Positions 16,430 through 25,207 of a DNA stretch of 40,579 nucleotides are shown here, piece by piece. The translations under genes were made by a program, and so were the position numbers. Under the pieces are notes generated by a model that saw only the letters and a list, made by a program, of their open reading frames with translations, ran no database searches and was not told the DNA's origin. The stretch's first letter is position 1. Each line of letters opens with the position of its first letter. Origin of the DNA: Prosthecobacter sp. (GTDB lineage: Bacteria > Verrucomicrobiota > Verrucomicrobiia > Verrucomicrobiales > Verrucomicrobiaceae); NCBI GenBank assembly GCA_030827515.1, contig JAUREI010000013.1:1-40579 (forward strand). Reading direction: 5' to 3'.

Positions 16430-17902
16430 ATGAGCATCCTCGAAATCGTCATCCTGCTCCCCCTCCTTGCCGCGCTTGCCGTCTGCCTTGGAGCCCCTGC
16501 CCGTCTCGTCTCCGTGGGTTCCGCAATGGTCAACCTGGGGTTGATGCTGGGTGCGGCCACGAAGTTCAAGGCGGTGGCCGGTGAACTCGCCTTCACCAGT
16601 TCCCGGGTCGTGCTCGACAATCCATCGATCAACTTCGCGGTTGGCATGGACGGCACGTCCCTCATCCTCGGCCTGCTGACCGCCCTCGTCACCCTGGCCG
16701 CGGTCTGGCAGATCGCCGATGACCGTCCGCCAATCTACCACACCGCTTCGCAACTCATCGCCGCCGGTGCCTTTGGGGCCTTCCTCTGCACGGACCTGTT
16801 CTTTCTCTATGCCTTCCATGAACTGGCGCTGATTCCGACCTTCCTGATGATCGCCCTGCATGGACGTGCCGATGAGGCCGCACGCAAGGCGGTTGCCTGG
16901 AAGGCCACGCTTTACCTGGGGGCCGGCAGTCTGGTCCTGTTGGCCGGCCTCGGCTGGCTGGTCCTCGAGTATAGTGGGGGGCAAAAATTGACCTTCGACC
17001 TGAATGCCCTCCGCGCGATGGCAGCCACCAACCCGCTACCGGCGGAAAAGCAGGGGATCATCTTCTTTGTCCTGCTGCTCGGGTTCGGCACTCTGGTCAG
17101 CCTTTTCCCCCTGCACAGCTGGGCGGCGCCCGCCTATGCCACCGCACCGGTGCCCGTGGCCATGCTGCATGCCGGTGTCCTCAAGAAATTCGGTTTGTAC
17201 GGCCTTATTCAGATCGCCCTGCCGCTGCTGCCGCAGGGACCGCATGTGCCTTGGGTGCAGAAGGCCCTCCTGCTCATGCTGCTCGGCAACATCCTCGTCG
17301 TCGGCTTTGTCACCATCGCCCAGAAGTCCCTCGACCGCATCCTCGGCAACTCCTCGGTGATGCACATGGGCTACATTTTCCTCGGCATCGCCGCCGGCAC
17401 GGAACTCGCCCTGCGTGGCGCCGTACTGCTCATGTTCGCCCATGGCGTCTCCATCGCCCTGCTGTTTGCCCTTGCCGGTCGTCTGCGCAACCAGCTCGGC
17501 ACTCTCGAACTCGCCAAGCTTGGCGGCCTGGCCTCCCATGCGCCGGTGTTTGCCATCCTCTTTGCCTTCGGAGCGTTTGCCTCGATTGGCCTGCCCGGCC
17601 TGGCGAATTTCGCCGGTGAGGTGCTGGTCTTCCTGGGTGCCTTCGGCGCTGAGGGCGGCACCACGTTTGGCCCGCTTCAGTGGACGGTGGTGCTGGCGCT
17701 CTGGGGTGTCGTCATGTCGGCCGTTTACATGCTGCGCGCCTATCGGGACATCTTTCAGGGCAGCGCCACCACCGGGCTGTTCATGAACGACCCCTCGCTG
17801 TTCCAGCGCCTGCCGCTCATCCTGCTTGCTGCCGCCCTGTTGATTGCCGGCTGCTGCCCCTGGCTGCTGCTCGACCTGCTCAAAACGGCCCCCGTGCCGT
17901 AA
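16430..17902 (+). CDS. nuoM: NADH-quinone oxidoreductase subunit M
   Basis: NuoM is the middle antiporter-like proton pump. The 490-residue protein has about 14 helices. The key glutamate is present as Glu131 in FHELALIPTFLMI. The loop that is usually HxWLPDAHxxAP reads LHSWAAPAYATAP (residues 228-240), so the PDAH element is missing, although the following HAGVLKKFGLYGL helix with its lysines is kept. LDRILGNSSVMHMGYIFLGIA and FAFGAFASIGLPGLANFAGE are typical. A Shine-Dalgarno (GGAG, 16420-16423) lies about 7 bases before the ATG. It follows nuoL by 12 bases. Confidence 0.95.
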   Translation: MSILEIVILLPLLAALAVCLGAPARLVSVGSAMVNLGLMLGAATKFKAVAGELAFTSSRVVLDNPSINFAVGMDGTSLILGLLTALVTLAAVWQIADDRPPIYHTASQLIAAGAFGAFLCTDLFFLYAFHELALIPTFLMIALHGRADEAARKAVAWKATLYLGAGSLVLLAGLGWLVLEYSGGQKLTFDLNALRAMAATNPLPAEKQGIIFFVLLLGFGTLVSLFPLHSWAAPAYATAPVPVAMLHAGVLKKFGLYGLIQIALPLLPQGPHVPWVQKALLLMLLGNILVVGFVTIAQKSLDRILGNSSVMHMGYIFLGIAAGTELALRGAVLLMFAHGVSIALLFALAGRLRNQLGTLELAKLGGLASHAPVFAILFAFGAFASIGLPGLANFAGEVLVFLGAFGAEGGTTFGPLQWTVVLALWGVVMSAVYMLRAYRDIFQGSATTGLFMNDPSLFQRLPLILLAAALLIAGCCPWLLLDLLKTAPVP

Positions 17903-17920
17903 CCCGTAGTCCACCGATCC

Positions 17921-19399
17921 ATGTCCGTTTTCGCCGTCGAAATTTTCCTCGTCCTTCTGGGCGTCGGCCTGCTCTGCCTGGAAGCACTGCTGCCATCCGT
18001 GACGCGGCGCGCCATTGCCGCCCTCAGTCTGGGTGGCACCGCCCTTGCCCTGGTCCTGTTTGCCTTCGCAGACACCTCGGCCGCCGCCCTGCCCGCCTTT
18101 GTCCAGCCCTTTCACCAGCTCGACAGCCTTGCTCTTTTCTACAAGGGCTTTGCCCTGGTGGCGACCCTGGCGGTGCTTTGGCTGACCGTTGAAAACCGCG
18201 GTTATCTGGAGCGTCACTGCCCCGAGGGTCGCCATGGCGAAATGTTCAGTCTGCCGCCCCTGGTCTGTGCGGGCATGATGTGGATGGCCTCGGCCAAGGA
18301 CCTGATGACGGTCTTTGTCTGCCTGGAACTGGTGACGGTCTCGTTCTACGTCCTGGTTGCCTTTGCCCGCAAAAGCAGCCTCGTGCTTGAGGCAGGCGTC
18401 AAGTACCTCATCCTCGGTGCCCTCAGCACCGGGGTTCTTGTCTACGGCATCGCCTGGACCTACGGCGTCACCGACTCCATGAGCTTTGACGGCATCTCCG
18501 CCGCGCTTGCCGATCCGGAAACGCCGCGCCGGGGCGCCCTTCTGGGTGCAGCCTTTTTGCTTGCCGGCCTGGGTTTCAAGGTTGCCGCGGCCCCCTTCCA
18601 CATCTGGGTTCCGGATGTCTATCAGGGTGCACCTCTGCCCGTCACCACCTTCCTGTCGGTCGGATCGAAGGCCGCGGGTTTCGTCGTGCTGAGTCGCGTG
18701 GTCGCGGCCTTCACCGCTGCCGAGTCACTGATCCGCACCGAGATCACCACGCTGCTGCTCATTGCCGGTGCCGCAACCATCCTCCTTGGCAGCCTTCCGG
18801 CCCTGTTCCAGACAAGCGTCAAACGCCTGCTGGCCTACTCCAGCATCAGTCATGCCGGTTATCTTTTGCTGGCACTCGCCGCGGCTCCCACCGCCCGCCA
18901 CGATCTCTCCAGCGCCGGGGTCACTGCCTTTTATCTCGGCACCTACCTGCCGATGACGGTACTCGGCTTCCTCGTCCTGTCTGTTCTGCGCCAGAACGGC
19001 GTTGGCGACGACCTGCGTGATCTTGCCGGCCTCGGCCGCCGCCAGCCCTTTCTGGCGCTGGCCGCGACCCTGGGCTTTGCCTCGCTCGCCGGTTTGCCAC
19101 TGACGGCCGGCTTCATGGGCAAGCTCCTGGTCTTCCTGGGCTTGGTCGATCATGCCGCTTGGGCCGCACTGACCTGTGCCGTGATTGGTGCCGCCGCGGG
19201 TTTCTACTACTACTTGAGGCCGGTTCTCGCCATGTACAGCGGTTCACCCGCCACGGCAGAACCCATCAAACTGAGCACCGCCACCCGGGCAGTCCTTTTT
19301 GCCCTGGTCGCAGCCATCATCGTCATTGGCGTTTACCCGCGTTCCCTGCAGGCTCCCCTCAAGAGTGCAGGCACGACCGCCGTCCATGCCTCGCACTGA
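17921..19399 (+). CDS. nuoN: NADH-quinone oxidoreductase subunit N
   Basis: NuoN is the third antiporter-like proton-pump subunit, next to NuoK in the complex. The 492-residue polytopic protein shows the family motifs: DLMTVFVCLELVTVSFYVLVAF with the conserved Glu, LEAGVKYLILGALSTGVLVYGIAWTYG, GFKVAAAPFHIWVPDVYQGAPLPVTTFLSVGSKAAGF, and VKRLLAYSSISHAGYLLLALA. FASLAGLPLTAGFMGKLLVF near the C-terminus is also characteristic. It follows nuoM by 18 bases and closes the operon; I see no terminator hairpin with a T-run after it. Confidence 0.97.
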   Translation: MSVFAVEIFLVLLGVGLLCLEALLPSVTRRAIAALSLGGTALALVLFAFADTSAAALPAFVQPFHQLDSLALFYKGFALVATLAVLWLTVENRGYLERHCPEGRHGEMFSLPPLVCAGMMWMASAKDLMTVFVCLELVTVSFYVLVAFARKSSLVLEAGVKYLILGALSTGVLVYGIAWTYGVTDSMSFDGISAALADPETPRRGALLGAAFLLAGLGFKVAAAPFHIWVPDVYQGAPLPVTTFLSVGSKAAGFVVLSRVVAAFTAAESLIRTEITTLLLIAGAATILLGSLPALFQTSVKRLLAYSSISHAGYLLLALAAAPTARHDLSSAGVTAFYLGTYLPMTVLGFLVLSVLRQNGVGDDLRDLAGLGRRQPFLALAATLGFASLAGLPLTAGFMGKLLVFLGLVDHAAWAALTCAVIGAAAGFYYYLRPVLAMYSGSPATAEPIKLSTATRAVLFALVAAIIVIGVYPRSLQAPLKSAGTTAVHASH

Positions 19400-19445
19400 G
19401 TTCGGGCGTTGAATTGGAAGTTCACCGTTGGCAGCGACGTAGGAA

Positions 19446-20351
19446 ATGGCCATGCGCCACGCCCTGATCCTGCTTGCCAGCCTGCTCCTGATTCCCGCCG
19501 CCACCGCCCAGCAGGAGGACGGCAAGCTGCGCATCGTCGTGTTTGGCGCCCATCCAGATGACGCCGAGTACAAGGCGGGCGGCACCGCGGTCAAGTGGGC
19601 TCGCCTCGGCCATCACGTCAAGCTGGTCTCCGTGACCAACGGCGACATCGGCCACTGGCGCGAGGCTGGAGGCCCCCTGGCCCAACGTCGTGCAGCCGAG
19701 GCGGCTGCATGCGCGCAGAAGCTTGGCGTCACCTCGCAGGTGCTCGACATCCATGACGGAGAATTGCTGCCCAGCCTCGAAAATCGCAAGCTGATCACCC
19801 GCGTCATCCGCGAATGGCGAGCCGACATTGTCATTGCCCACCGTCCCTGGGACTACCATCCCGACCATCGCTACGTCGGCGTGCTCGTCCAGGACGCCGC
19901 CTTCATGGTCACGGTGCCCTTCATCTGTCCCGATGTGCCGCCCCTGAAGAAGAACCCAGTGTTTCTGTATTCCAGCGATGGGTTCCAGAAACCCTATCCA
20001 TTCACCCCGGACGTTGCCGTCTCCGTCGATGACGCTTTCGACCAGAAACTGGATGGCCTGCACGAACTGACCTCGCAGGCTTACGAGGGGGGCGCCAGCG
20101 GGTCTGCGGAGTACGTCGCCAAGCAGGTGCCGCCTGCTTCGGATGAAACGGCCCGACGCGCCTGGCTCAAGCGACGCTGGGGAGCTCGCCAGGGCGGGGA
20201 GGCGGATCGTCATCGCGAGTTGCTGGTCCGTTGGTACGGCCCGGAGCGTGGCAAGGCCGTCCGTTACGCCGAGACCTTTGAAGTCTGCGAGTATGGCCGT
20301 CGCCCCTCGGCCGATGAGCTTCGGGTGCTCTTCCCGTTTTTTGAACCTTGA
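19446..20351 (+). CDS. exported PIG-L family deacetylase
   Basis: PIG-L (LmbE-like) enzymes are zinc-dependent amidases that remove N-acetyl groups from sugar derivatives. The 301-residue product starts with a signal peptide (MRHALILLASLLLIPAATA, cleavage before QQ), so it acts outside the cytoplasm. The zinc motif AHPDD (His36-Asp38-Asp39) and the second motif YHPDHR (His138 to His141) are intact. In the family, the first His-Pro-Asp-Asp and the last His bind zinc and the second Asp is the base. TNGDIGHW and RAAEAAACAQKLG are typical. Start could be 19446 or the next ATG 19452. The secreted location and sugar-deacetylase fold suit a polysaccharide-degrading lifestyle, which is inference. Confidence 0.92.
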   Translation: MAMRHALILLASLLLIPAATAQQEDGKLRIVVFGAHPDDAEYKAGGTAVKWARLGHHVKLVSVTNGDIGHWREAGGPLAQRRAAEAAACAQKLGVTSQVLDIHDGELLPSLENRKLITRVIREWRADIVIAHRPWDYHPDHRYVGVLVQDAAFMVTVPFICPDVPPLKKNPVFLYSSDGFQKPYPFTPDVAVSVDDAFDQKLDGLHELTSQAYEGGASGSAEYVAKQVPPASDETARRAWLKRRWGARQGGEADRHRELLVRWYGPERGKAVRYAETFEVCEYGRRPSADELRVLFPFFEP

Positions 20352-20397
20352 GCCTGTCAGGAAGGGAACGCACTTTCCCGCTTGAAGGGGGCCCGGC

Positions 20398-21405
20398 GTG
20401 CCGTTTATGACTGCATTCTCAATGATTCTCGCAGCACTCCCCGACCCCAGCCGCCTTGGCGACGTGCTGATGGCCTTCCTAAGCATCCTGTTCGAGGGGG
20501 CGCCCTACATCATGGTTGGCACACTGTTGTCCGGCCTGATTGACGCCTTCCTGCCCGCCAAGCTGCTCGACCGGCTGCTGCCGCGCAACCGGGTCTTCTC
20601 AACCCTCATTGCCGGTTTTCTGGGGCTGATTTTTCCCGTCTGCGAATGCGCCGTTGTGCCGGTCATCCGTCGACTCGTGCAAAAGGGTCTGCCACTTTCC
20701 TGCGCGCTGACCTACATGCTCTCGGCGCCCATCATGAATCCGATCGTTGCGGTCAGCACCCTGACCGCCTTCAAGGAATTTCAGAAGGTCACCGGATGGC
20801 TGGAGATCGGCAACGCGACGATGACCCTGGCCCGCCTTTCACTCGGCTATGCCGTCGCCGTTACTGTCGGCTTGATCGTGCTGCGCTTCCGTCCCGGGCG
20901 TGTCCTCAACGCCAGCATCATTGAAGGCATCGAGGCACAGCGCCCCGAGGGTTCGGCGGCGCCCAAGGTGCCCTTCAATTCACGCCTGGTTCATGCCATG
21001 CGCACGGCGATGCGCGACTTCCTCGACACCGGCATGTACTTTACCATTGGCGTCATCATCACCTCAGTGTTCAACACCCAGGTGAACCAGGCCATCCTCG
21101 ACAGCGTTGCCGGCAACGAATGGCTGGCCCTGCCCTCCATCATGGGTCTCGCTTTCGTGCTTTCCCTTTGCAGCACTTCGGATGCCTTCATTGCCGCGCC
21201 GATGGCCGCCTTCTCGCAGGCCGCAAAACTCGCCTTCCTCGTGTTCGGTCCGATGATGGACATCAAGCTGATGTTCATGTATTCTGTGGTGTTCCGCCGA
21301 CGCGTTGTCCTGCTGATGCTGGTTGGCACCTTCCTGCTCATCGGCCTGATGTCCCAACCCTGGATCAGCCTGATCGAAATGCTGCAGACCTCCACGAAGC
21401 CATGA
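20398..21405 (+). CDS. permease, DUF318/ArsP_1-like (YcgR-type)
   Basis: This 335-residue polytopic protein belongs to the permease group that includes Bacillus YcgR and the ArsP transporters. Two blocks of about four helices are visible. The first carries FPVCECAVVPVIRRLVQKGLP, whose Cys-Glu-Cys sits where substrate-binding cysteines occur in relatives, then SAPIMNPIVAVST. The second carries LSLCSTSDAFIAAPM, its internal pseudo-repeat. The substrate is not known; a metal(loid) is plausible. The start is GTG 20398, preceded by AAGGGGG at a good spacing; ATG 20407 is less well placed. It overlaps the next gene by ATGA, so the two are translationally coupled, as in other genomes that pair this permease with a TIGR03943 protein. 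Confidence 0.88.
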   Translation: MPFMTAFSMILAALPDPSRLGDVLMAFLSILFEGAPYIMVGTLLSGLIDAFLPAKLLDRLLPRNRVFSTLIAGFLGLIFPVCECAVVPVIRRLVQKGLPLSCALTYMLSAPIMNPIVAVSTLTAFKEFQKVTGWLEIGNATMTLARLSLGYAVAVTVGLIVLRFRPGRVLNASIIEGIEAQRPEGSAAPKVPFNSRLVHAMRTAMRDFLDTGMYFTIGVIITSVFNTQVNQAILDSVAGNEWLALPSIMGLAFVLSLCSTSDAFIAAPMAAFSQAAKLAFLVFGPMMDIKLMFMYSVVFRRRVVLLMLVGTFLLIGLMSQPWISLIEMLQTSTKP

Positions 21406-22466
21406 GCGCCACCCGCACCCTCATTCATCTGGTCAGCGTCGCCCTGCTGCTGCTGTGGAGCGGCGTCCTGTTGTATTTTTACGCCACCGGCCGCATCACC
21501 CAATACCTGCCTGGCGACGGCATCTTCCGGCCCATGGTGCTTATGTCAGGGATCGGCCTGGCTGTGCTGGCACTCTTCAATCTCTTCACCATGGGAGCGG
21601 AAGACCCCGGCTGCGAGGGACATGATCATGGCTGCTGCGGTCACGATCACAGCCACGACGCTCATGCCGACTGCGGCCACGATCACAGCCACGACAGTCA
21701 CAGCGGCTGCGGTCATGATCACGGTCACGACGCTCATGCTGAAGGCGACCATGAGAAGGGTCATGCCTCCCACTCGCACGGACACGGTCTCCTTGAGGAG
21801 AGTTCTTGGACGGGTCGCCTGGTCGCCATTCTGATCCTCGCCGCACCGATCACCTGGGCGGCCTTCATGACACCTGATCGCTACAGTGCCAACGCCGTCA
21901 TCAACAAGGGCCTGTACAACCCGAACTACAACAGCACAGCCAACGCCGACAAGTTTTCCCTGCGCACGGATGAGGCAGCCAAGCCTGCCGCCACCCCGGC
22001 GACGACAACCGCCGACTCCGCCGCGGCCAAGGCTGATCCCCAGGCACAGAGCTACGGCAGTTTCACGCTCGACGACCTCAAGGCGCAGGTGCCGCAAAGC
22101 AAGGAAGGCAACTTCATCCTCGAGGTGCCCGAAATCTACTACACAGGGGGGGACATCGAAGTGCAGTCCGTCCTGGCGGGTCAGTCGGTTGAAACCATCG
22201 CCCAGGTCCTGCCGGAGAAAGTCAACAATGCCGACGGCCGGCGCCTTCGCATCTTCCGCATGCTGGTCCAGTGCTGCGCCGCCGATGCACGCCCCTACTC
22301 GATTCCTGTGGAGTTTGCCGACAAGGCTCCCCCCTACAAGGACATGACCTGGATCAAGATCGTCGGCAAGATGGCCTATGAGAAGGACGGCGATCAAACC
22401 GTACCCGTCCTCAAGGCCGAACGGGTCGAGGAGACGGCCGCTCCGGAAAACACCATGATTTATTGA
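21402..22466 (+). CDS. TIGR03943-type membrane protein with His/Cys-rich loop
   Basis: The 354-residue protein is the usual partner (YcgQ/UPF0703/DUF1980) of the preceding permease. Two N-terminal helices (LIHLVSVALLLLWSGVLLYFYA and PMVLMSGIGLAVLALFNLFTM) are followed by a His/Asp/Cys-rich segment at residues 69-130. A further helix (LVAILILAAPITWAAFM) and a long soluble C-terminal domain follow. That domain includes an Ala/Thr/Pro linker and the end motif FRMLVQCCAADARPYSIPVEF with paired cysteines. Zinc or another soft/transition metal is the likely ligand of the loop. The partnership suggests a metal efflux or allocation system, but the metal and direction are inference. I saw no metal-regulator operator ahead of the pair. 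Confidence 0.85.
   Translation: MSATRTLIHLVSVALLLLWSGVLLYFYATGRITQYLPGDGIFRPMVLMSGIGLAVLALFNLFTMGAEDPGCEGHDHGCCGHDHSHDAHADCGHDHSHDSHSGCGHDHGHDAHAEGDHEKGHASHSHGHGLLEESSWTGRLVAILILAAPITWAAFMTPDRYSANAVINKGLYNPNYNSTANADKFSLRTDEAAKPAATPATTTADSAAAKADPQAQSYGSFTLDDLKAQVPQSKEGNFILEVPEIYYTGGDIEVQSVLAGQSVETIAQVLPEKVNNADGRRLRIFRMLVQCCAADARPYSIPVEFADKAPPYKDMTWIKIVGKMAYEKDGDQTVPVLKAERVEETAAPENTMIY
21636..21743 (+). repeat. three 36-bp tandem repeats coding CGHDHxHDxHxx
   Basis: Three in-frame units of 36 bases (21636-21671, 21672-21707, 21708-21743) encode CGHDHSHDAHAD, CGHDHSHDSHSG and CGHDHGHDAHAE at residues 79-114 of the TIGR03943 protein. Each unit offers one Cys and four His. The DNA copies differ mostly at third positions, so the repeat is kept by protein selection rather than being a very recent duplication. 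Further His-rich sequence flanks it on both sides. Confidence 0.9.
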
Positions 22467-22553
22467 GGAATCCTCATAATTGGCCAATTAGCCAAAAAGT
22501 CTTTCAGCTTTCTTTGGGAACGAAGGCTTATTTTCAAGCAAGGGAAACTTTTC

Positions 22554-22582
22554 TTGACCCTCCATAGGGGCGGTCTTAGTTT
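22554..22582 (+). promoter_or_regulatory. candidate sigma-70 promoter of mreB
   Basis: TTGACC (22554-22559) and TAGTTT (22577-22582) are 17 bases apart within the 244-base AT-richer gap ahead of mreB, the longest non-coding stretch in the window. This would leave a leader of about 120 bases before the mreB ATG. Two weak dyads lie further upstream: TGAGGA/TCCTCA around the preceding stop, and TTGGC/GCCAA at 22480-22495. No T-run follows either dyad. Confidence 0.35.
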
Positions 22583-22710
22583 CAAATTTGTCGGGAACCC
22601 CGTGGGTGGCGCTGCTTTTCGTGAATGCTTGAACGAGCCGGAAATCCTCCACTGCCACACAGGATTTCGACTTCCAATTTCTTCATTCACAATCTTTTCC
22701 ACACATCTGC

Positions 22711-23742
22711 ATGCTCGGCAAACTTTTCGGTTTCGTCGCCCAGGATATCGGCATTGACCTCGGCACCGCCAACACTCTTGTTTACATCAAAGACCATGGC
22801 ATCGTACTGCGAGAACCTTCCGTGGTGGCCGTCAAGAGTGGCACCAATGAAGTCGTCGCCGTCGGTGACGACGCCAAGCGAATGCTTGGCCGTACACCGG
22901 GCGGTATCACGGCCATCCGCCCGTTGAAGGACGGGGTCATCGCCGACTTCCGGGTGACCGAAGCGATGCTTCGTCACTTCATCCGCAAGGTGCACAACAA
23001 CAGGCGCGCCATGCGCGGCCCGCGCGTTGTCATCGCCGTCCCCTCCGGCATCACCGAGGTCGAGAAGCGCGCCGTCAAGGAGAGTGCCGAGCAGGCCGGC
23101 GCCCGCGAGGTCTACCTGATCGAGGAACCGATGGCGGCGGCGATCGGGGTTGGCCTTCCCGTCCAGGAAGCCGCGGGCAACATGATCGTCGACATCGGTG
23201 GCGGCACCACGGAGGTGGCCATCATCTCGCTCAGCGGCATCGTGTACAGCCGCAGTGTGCGCGTCGCCGGCGATGAACTCGACGAAGCCATCATCAACTA
23301 CATGAAGCGCGCCTACAATCTCATGATTGGCGAGCGCACGGCCGAGGAAATCAAGCTGCGTATTGGCTCGGCTTTCCCCCTCGGCAAGGAAACCACGATG
23401 GAGGTCAAGGGTCGCGACATGGTTGCCGGCCTGCCGAAAACCATCACCATCACAAGCCAAGAAGTGCGCGAGGCGATGCTTGAACCCCTGAACGCCATCA
23501 TCGATGCCGTGCGCACCACGCTCGAGCGCTGTCCGCCCGAACTCTCCGCCGACCTGGTCGACCGCGGCATCATGCTGGCCGGCGGCGGAGCCCTGCTGCG
23601 CGGACTCGACAAGCTGCTGCAGGAGGAGACCGCCCTGCCGGTCCACGTCGCCGAGGATCCCCTCAGTGCCGTCGGCGAGGGCACCGGCCGCGTGCTCAGC
23701 GAGCTGGAGTTCCTGCGCAAGGTGAGTACCACGGAGGTCTGA
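22711..23742 (+). CDS. mreB: rod shape-determining protein MreB
   Basis: MreB is the actin-like filament that guides lateral wall synthesis at the inner membrane. The 343-residue length is standard. Actin-fold motifs are clear: the phosphate-1 loop [15 protein letters not shown], the connect/phosphate-2 region [16 protein letters not shown], the adenosine motif [17 protein letters not shown], and the conserved [14 protein letters not shown] between them. An N-terminal MLGKLFGF amphipathic segment may bind the membrane. The gene is preceded by a long leader with a candidate promoter and heads mreB-mreC-mreD-mrdA. The order and tight spacing indicate one operon encoding the elongasome scaffold and its transpeptidase. 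Confidence 0.98.
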   Translation: MLGKLFGFVAQDIGIDLGTANTLVYIKDHGIVLREPSVVAVKSGTNEVVAVGDDAKRMLGRTPGGITAIRPLKDGVIADFRVTEAMLRHFIRKVHNNRRAMRGPRVVIAVPSGITEVEKRAVKESAEQAGAREVYLIEEPMAAAIGVGLPVQEAAGNMIVDIGGGTTEVAIISLSGIVYSRSVRVAGDELDEAIINYMKRAYNLMIGERTAEEIKLRIGSAFPLGKETTMEVKGRDMVAGLPKTITITSQEVREAMLEPLNAIIDAVRTTLERCPPELSADLVDRGIMLAGGGALLRGLDKLLQEETALPVHVAEDPLSAVGEGTGRVLSELEFLRKVSTTEV

Positions 23743-23782
23743 GTCGCGGCCGGCACTGCCGTGGAGCCACCGGCAACCTTCC

Positions 23783-24598
23783 ATGAACAAACTGAACCTA
23801 CTGGCGCTGTTCCTGTTCCTCGCGGGTGTCCTGGCGATGTTCACGCTCGACACCCCCGTGACGCGCGGCGTGCAGGATCGTGTCATGGCGATGTTGTCGC
23901 CCTTCATTCATGCCAGCGGCACGGTGGAGGAAGGCTTGTCCGAGATGGCCGCGCCAGCCGGCGATCCGCGCGAACTCAAGCGGGAAAACGAACGCCTGCT
24001 GCTCGAGGTCGAGCGCCTGCGGATCGTCTCGCAAAAGTATGCCCAGCTTCAGGCGGAGGCGAACAAGCTTCGCGGCCTCATCGGCTTCAAGCAAAGCAGC
24101 CCCTTCAAGATGACCGCCGCACGCGTTGTCAAGCGGGTGTCCAGCACTTGGTGGAACACCATGATCATCGACAAGGGGTCGCTCGACGGACTGGCCACCG
24201 ACAGCCCGGTGATCAGCGCCTCGGGACTGATCGGCAAAACCGGCAAGCTGGCGCCGCACCTATCCGAAATCATCCTGCTCACCGACGAGACCTGCCGCGT
24301 CTCGGCCCGTGTGGACGGCACTCTTGAACAGGGCATCGTCGCCGGGGAACGCGGTGGTTTCGATCTGCGCCCGGATCTGCGTCTGCAGTTCCTCAGCAAA
24401 AACGCCCTCATCACCCCGGGGGCAAACGTGTTTTCCACCGGCGAAGGCGGCGTCTTCCCCCCCGGCCTCCTGATTGGCCGGGTCAAGCGCTTCGAAAACC
24501 GTGAACTCTTCGGTGTGGCCGTTGTCGAGCCTGCGGCGGATTTTTCGACCCTGGAACACGTCTTCGTGGTGGAAATGCAACCCGCTGACACCCCGTAA
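23783..24598 (+). CDS. mreC: rod shape-determining protein MreC
   Basis: MreC is the periplasmic elongasome scaffold that activates PBP2. The 271-residue product has one N-terminal transmembrane helix (LLALFLFLAGVLAMF) and then a coiled coil around residues 62-98 (LKRENERLLLEVERLRIVSQKYAQL). The beta-barrel domain follows, with ARVVKRVSSTWWNTMIIDKGSLDGL, VISASGLIGKTG and the late GLLIGRVKRF. These motifs fix the family although overall MreC sequence is variable. It follows mreB by 40 bases and precedes mreD by 9. Confidence 0.95.
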   Translation: MNKLNLLALFLFLAGVLAMFTLDTPVTRGVQDRVMAMLSPFIHASGTVEEGLSEMAAPAGDPRELKRENERLLLEVERLRIVSQKYAQLQAEANKLRGLIGFKQSSPFKMTAARVVKRVSSTWWNTMIIDKGSLDGLATDSPVISASGLIGKTGKLAPHLSEIILLTDETCRVSARVDGTLEQGIVAGERGGFDLRPDLRLQFLSKNALITPGANVFSTGEGGVFPPGLLIGRVKRFENRELFGVAVVEPAADFSTLEHVFVVEMQPADTP

Positions 24599-24607
24599 AG
24601 GAAGGAC

Positions 24608-25207
24608 ATGATCTTTTATCCCGTCACCTTCCTGCTGCTGCTGGTCACCTTCGTGGTGCAGGAATTCATCCCGGGCATCCCGATGGCGAACTACGCTACC
24701 CTGTTCCTGCCACCGGTGTTCTTCTTTGCCGCCTCAGTGGCCGTCCCCTTCCCGGTAATGATCCTGCTGGCCTTCGCCGCAGGCACGCTCTGGGACGCGC
24801 GCCACATGCCGGTTGGCTCCGCCAGTCAGGCGGCGCAATCACTGATGACCGGCACCGACGAACTTTCCGCCATCGGCTTCGGCTTCGGCATCTCCGTGTT
24901 CCTTTTTGGCGTGCTTGGCATGTTCCTCCAGGGGGTCCGTCCCCTTTTTAAACGCGGCCGCCTTGAACTGCCCGTGGTGATGGTCGGCTTCACCACCTCA
25001 CTCTGGCTGCTCGCCGAATACCTCGTCCTAACCCTCGGCCGCGGGAGCTTCTACTTCCCGACCGCCGTCTGGACAAAAATCATCACCGCTGCGCTGCTCG
25101 CCATGCTCGCCGCCCCCCTGCTCTTCCTGCTCCTCTACATGCTCGCCGGCCTGTCCCGCTACGAGATCAAGTACGAGGGCCTCAAACTCTCCTTCGATGG
25201 TCGTTAA
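24608..25207 (+). CDS. mreD: rod shape-determining protein MreD (by position)
   Basis: The 199-residue product is an integral membrane protein with about six hydrophobic segments, as expected for MreD. MreD sequences are poorly conserved; the call rests on topology and on its place between mreC and mrdA. An AAGGAAGG Shine-Dalgarno lies just before the ATG at 24608. A central stretch, AFAAGTLWDARHMPVGSASQAAQ, lies where MreD proteins carry a G-x-L-x-D motif. Its last 11 bases overlap the start of mrdA, which suggests coupled translation. Confidence 0.85.
   Translation: MIFYPVTFLLLLVTFVVQEFIPGIPMANYATLFLPPVFFFAASVAVPFPVMILLAFAAGTLWDARHMPVGSASQAAQSLMTGTDELSAIGFGFGISVFLFGVLGMFLQGVRPLFKRGRLELPVVMVGFTTSLWLLAEYLVLTLGRGSFYFPTAVWTKIITAALLAMLAAPLLFLLLYMLAGLSRYEIKYEGLKLSFDGR

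Noticed and set aside
14573-16984. 803-codon open frame on the minus strand
   Set aside because: Antisense to nuoL and nuoM, with a biased His/Gly/Glu/Gln composition; a shadow frame.
21636-21743. Short tandem repeats as a CRISPR-like or non-coding array
   Set aside because: The units are contiguous without spacers, in frame, and encode His/Cys units of one protein.
22465-22495. Terminator after the His-rich protein gene
   Set aside because: Two short dyads (TGAGGA/TCCTCA and TTGGC/GCCAA) are present, but neither has a GC-rich stem followed by a T-run.
22687-23907. 406-codon open frame on the minus strand
   Set aside because: Antisense to mreB; no family motif.
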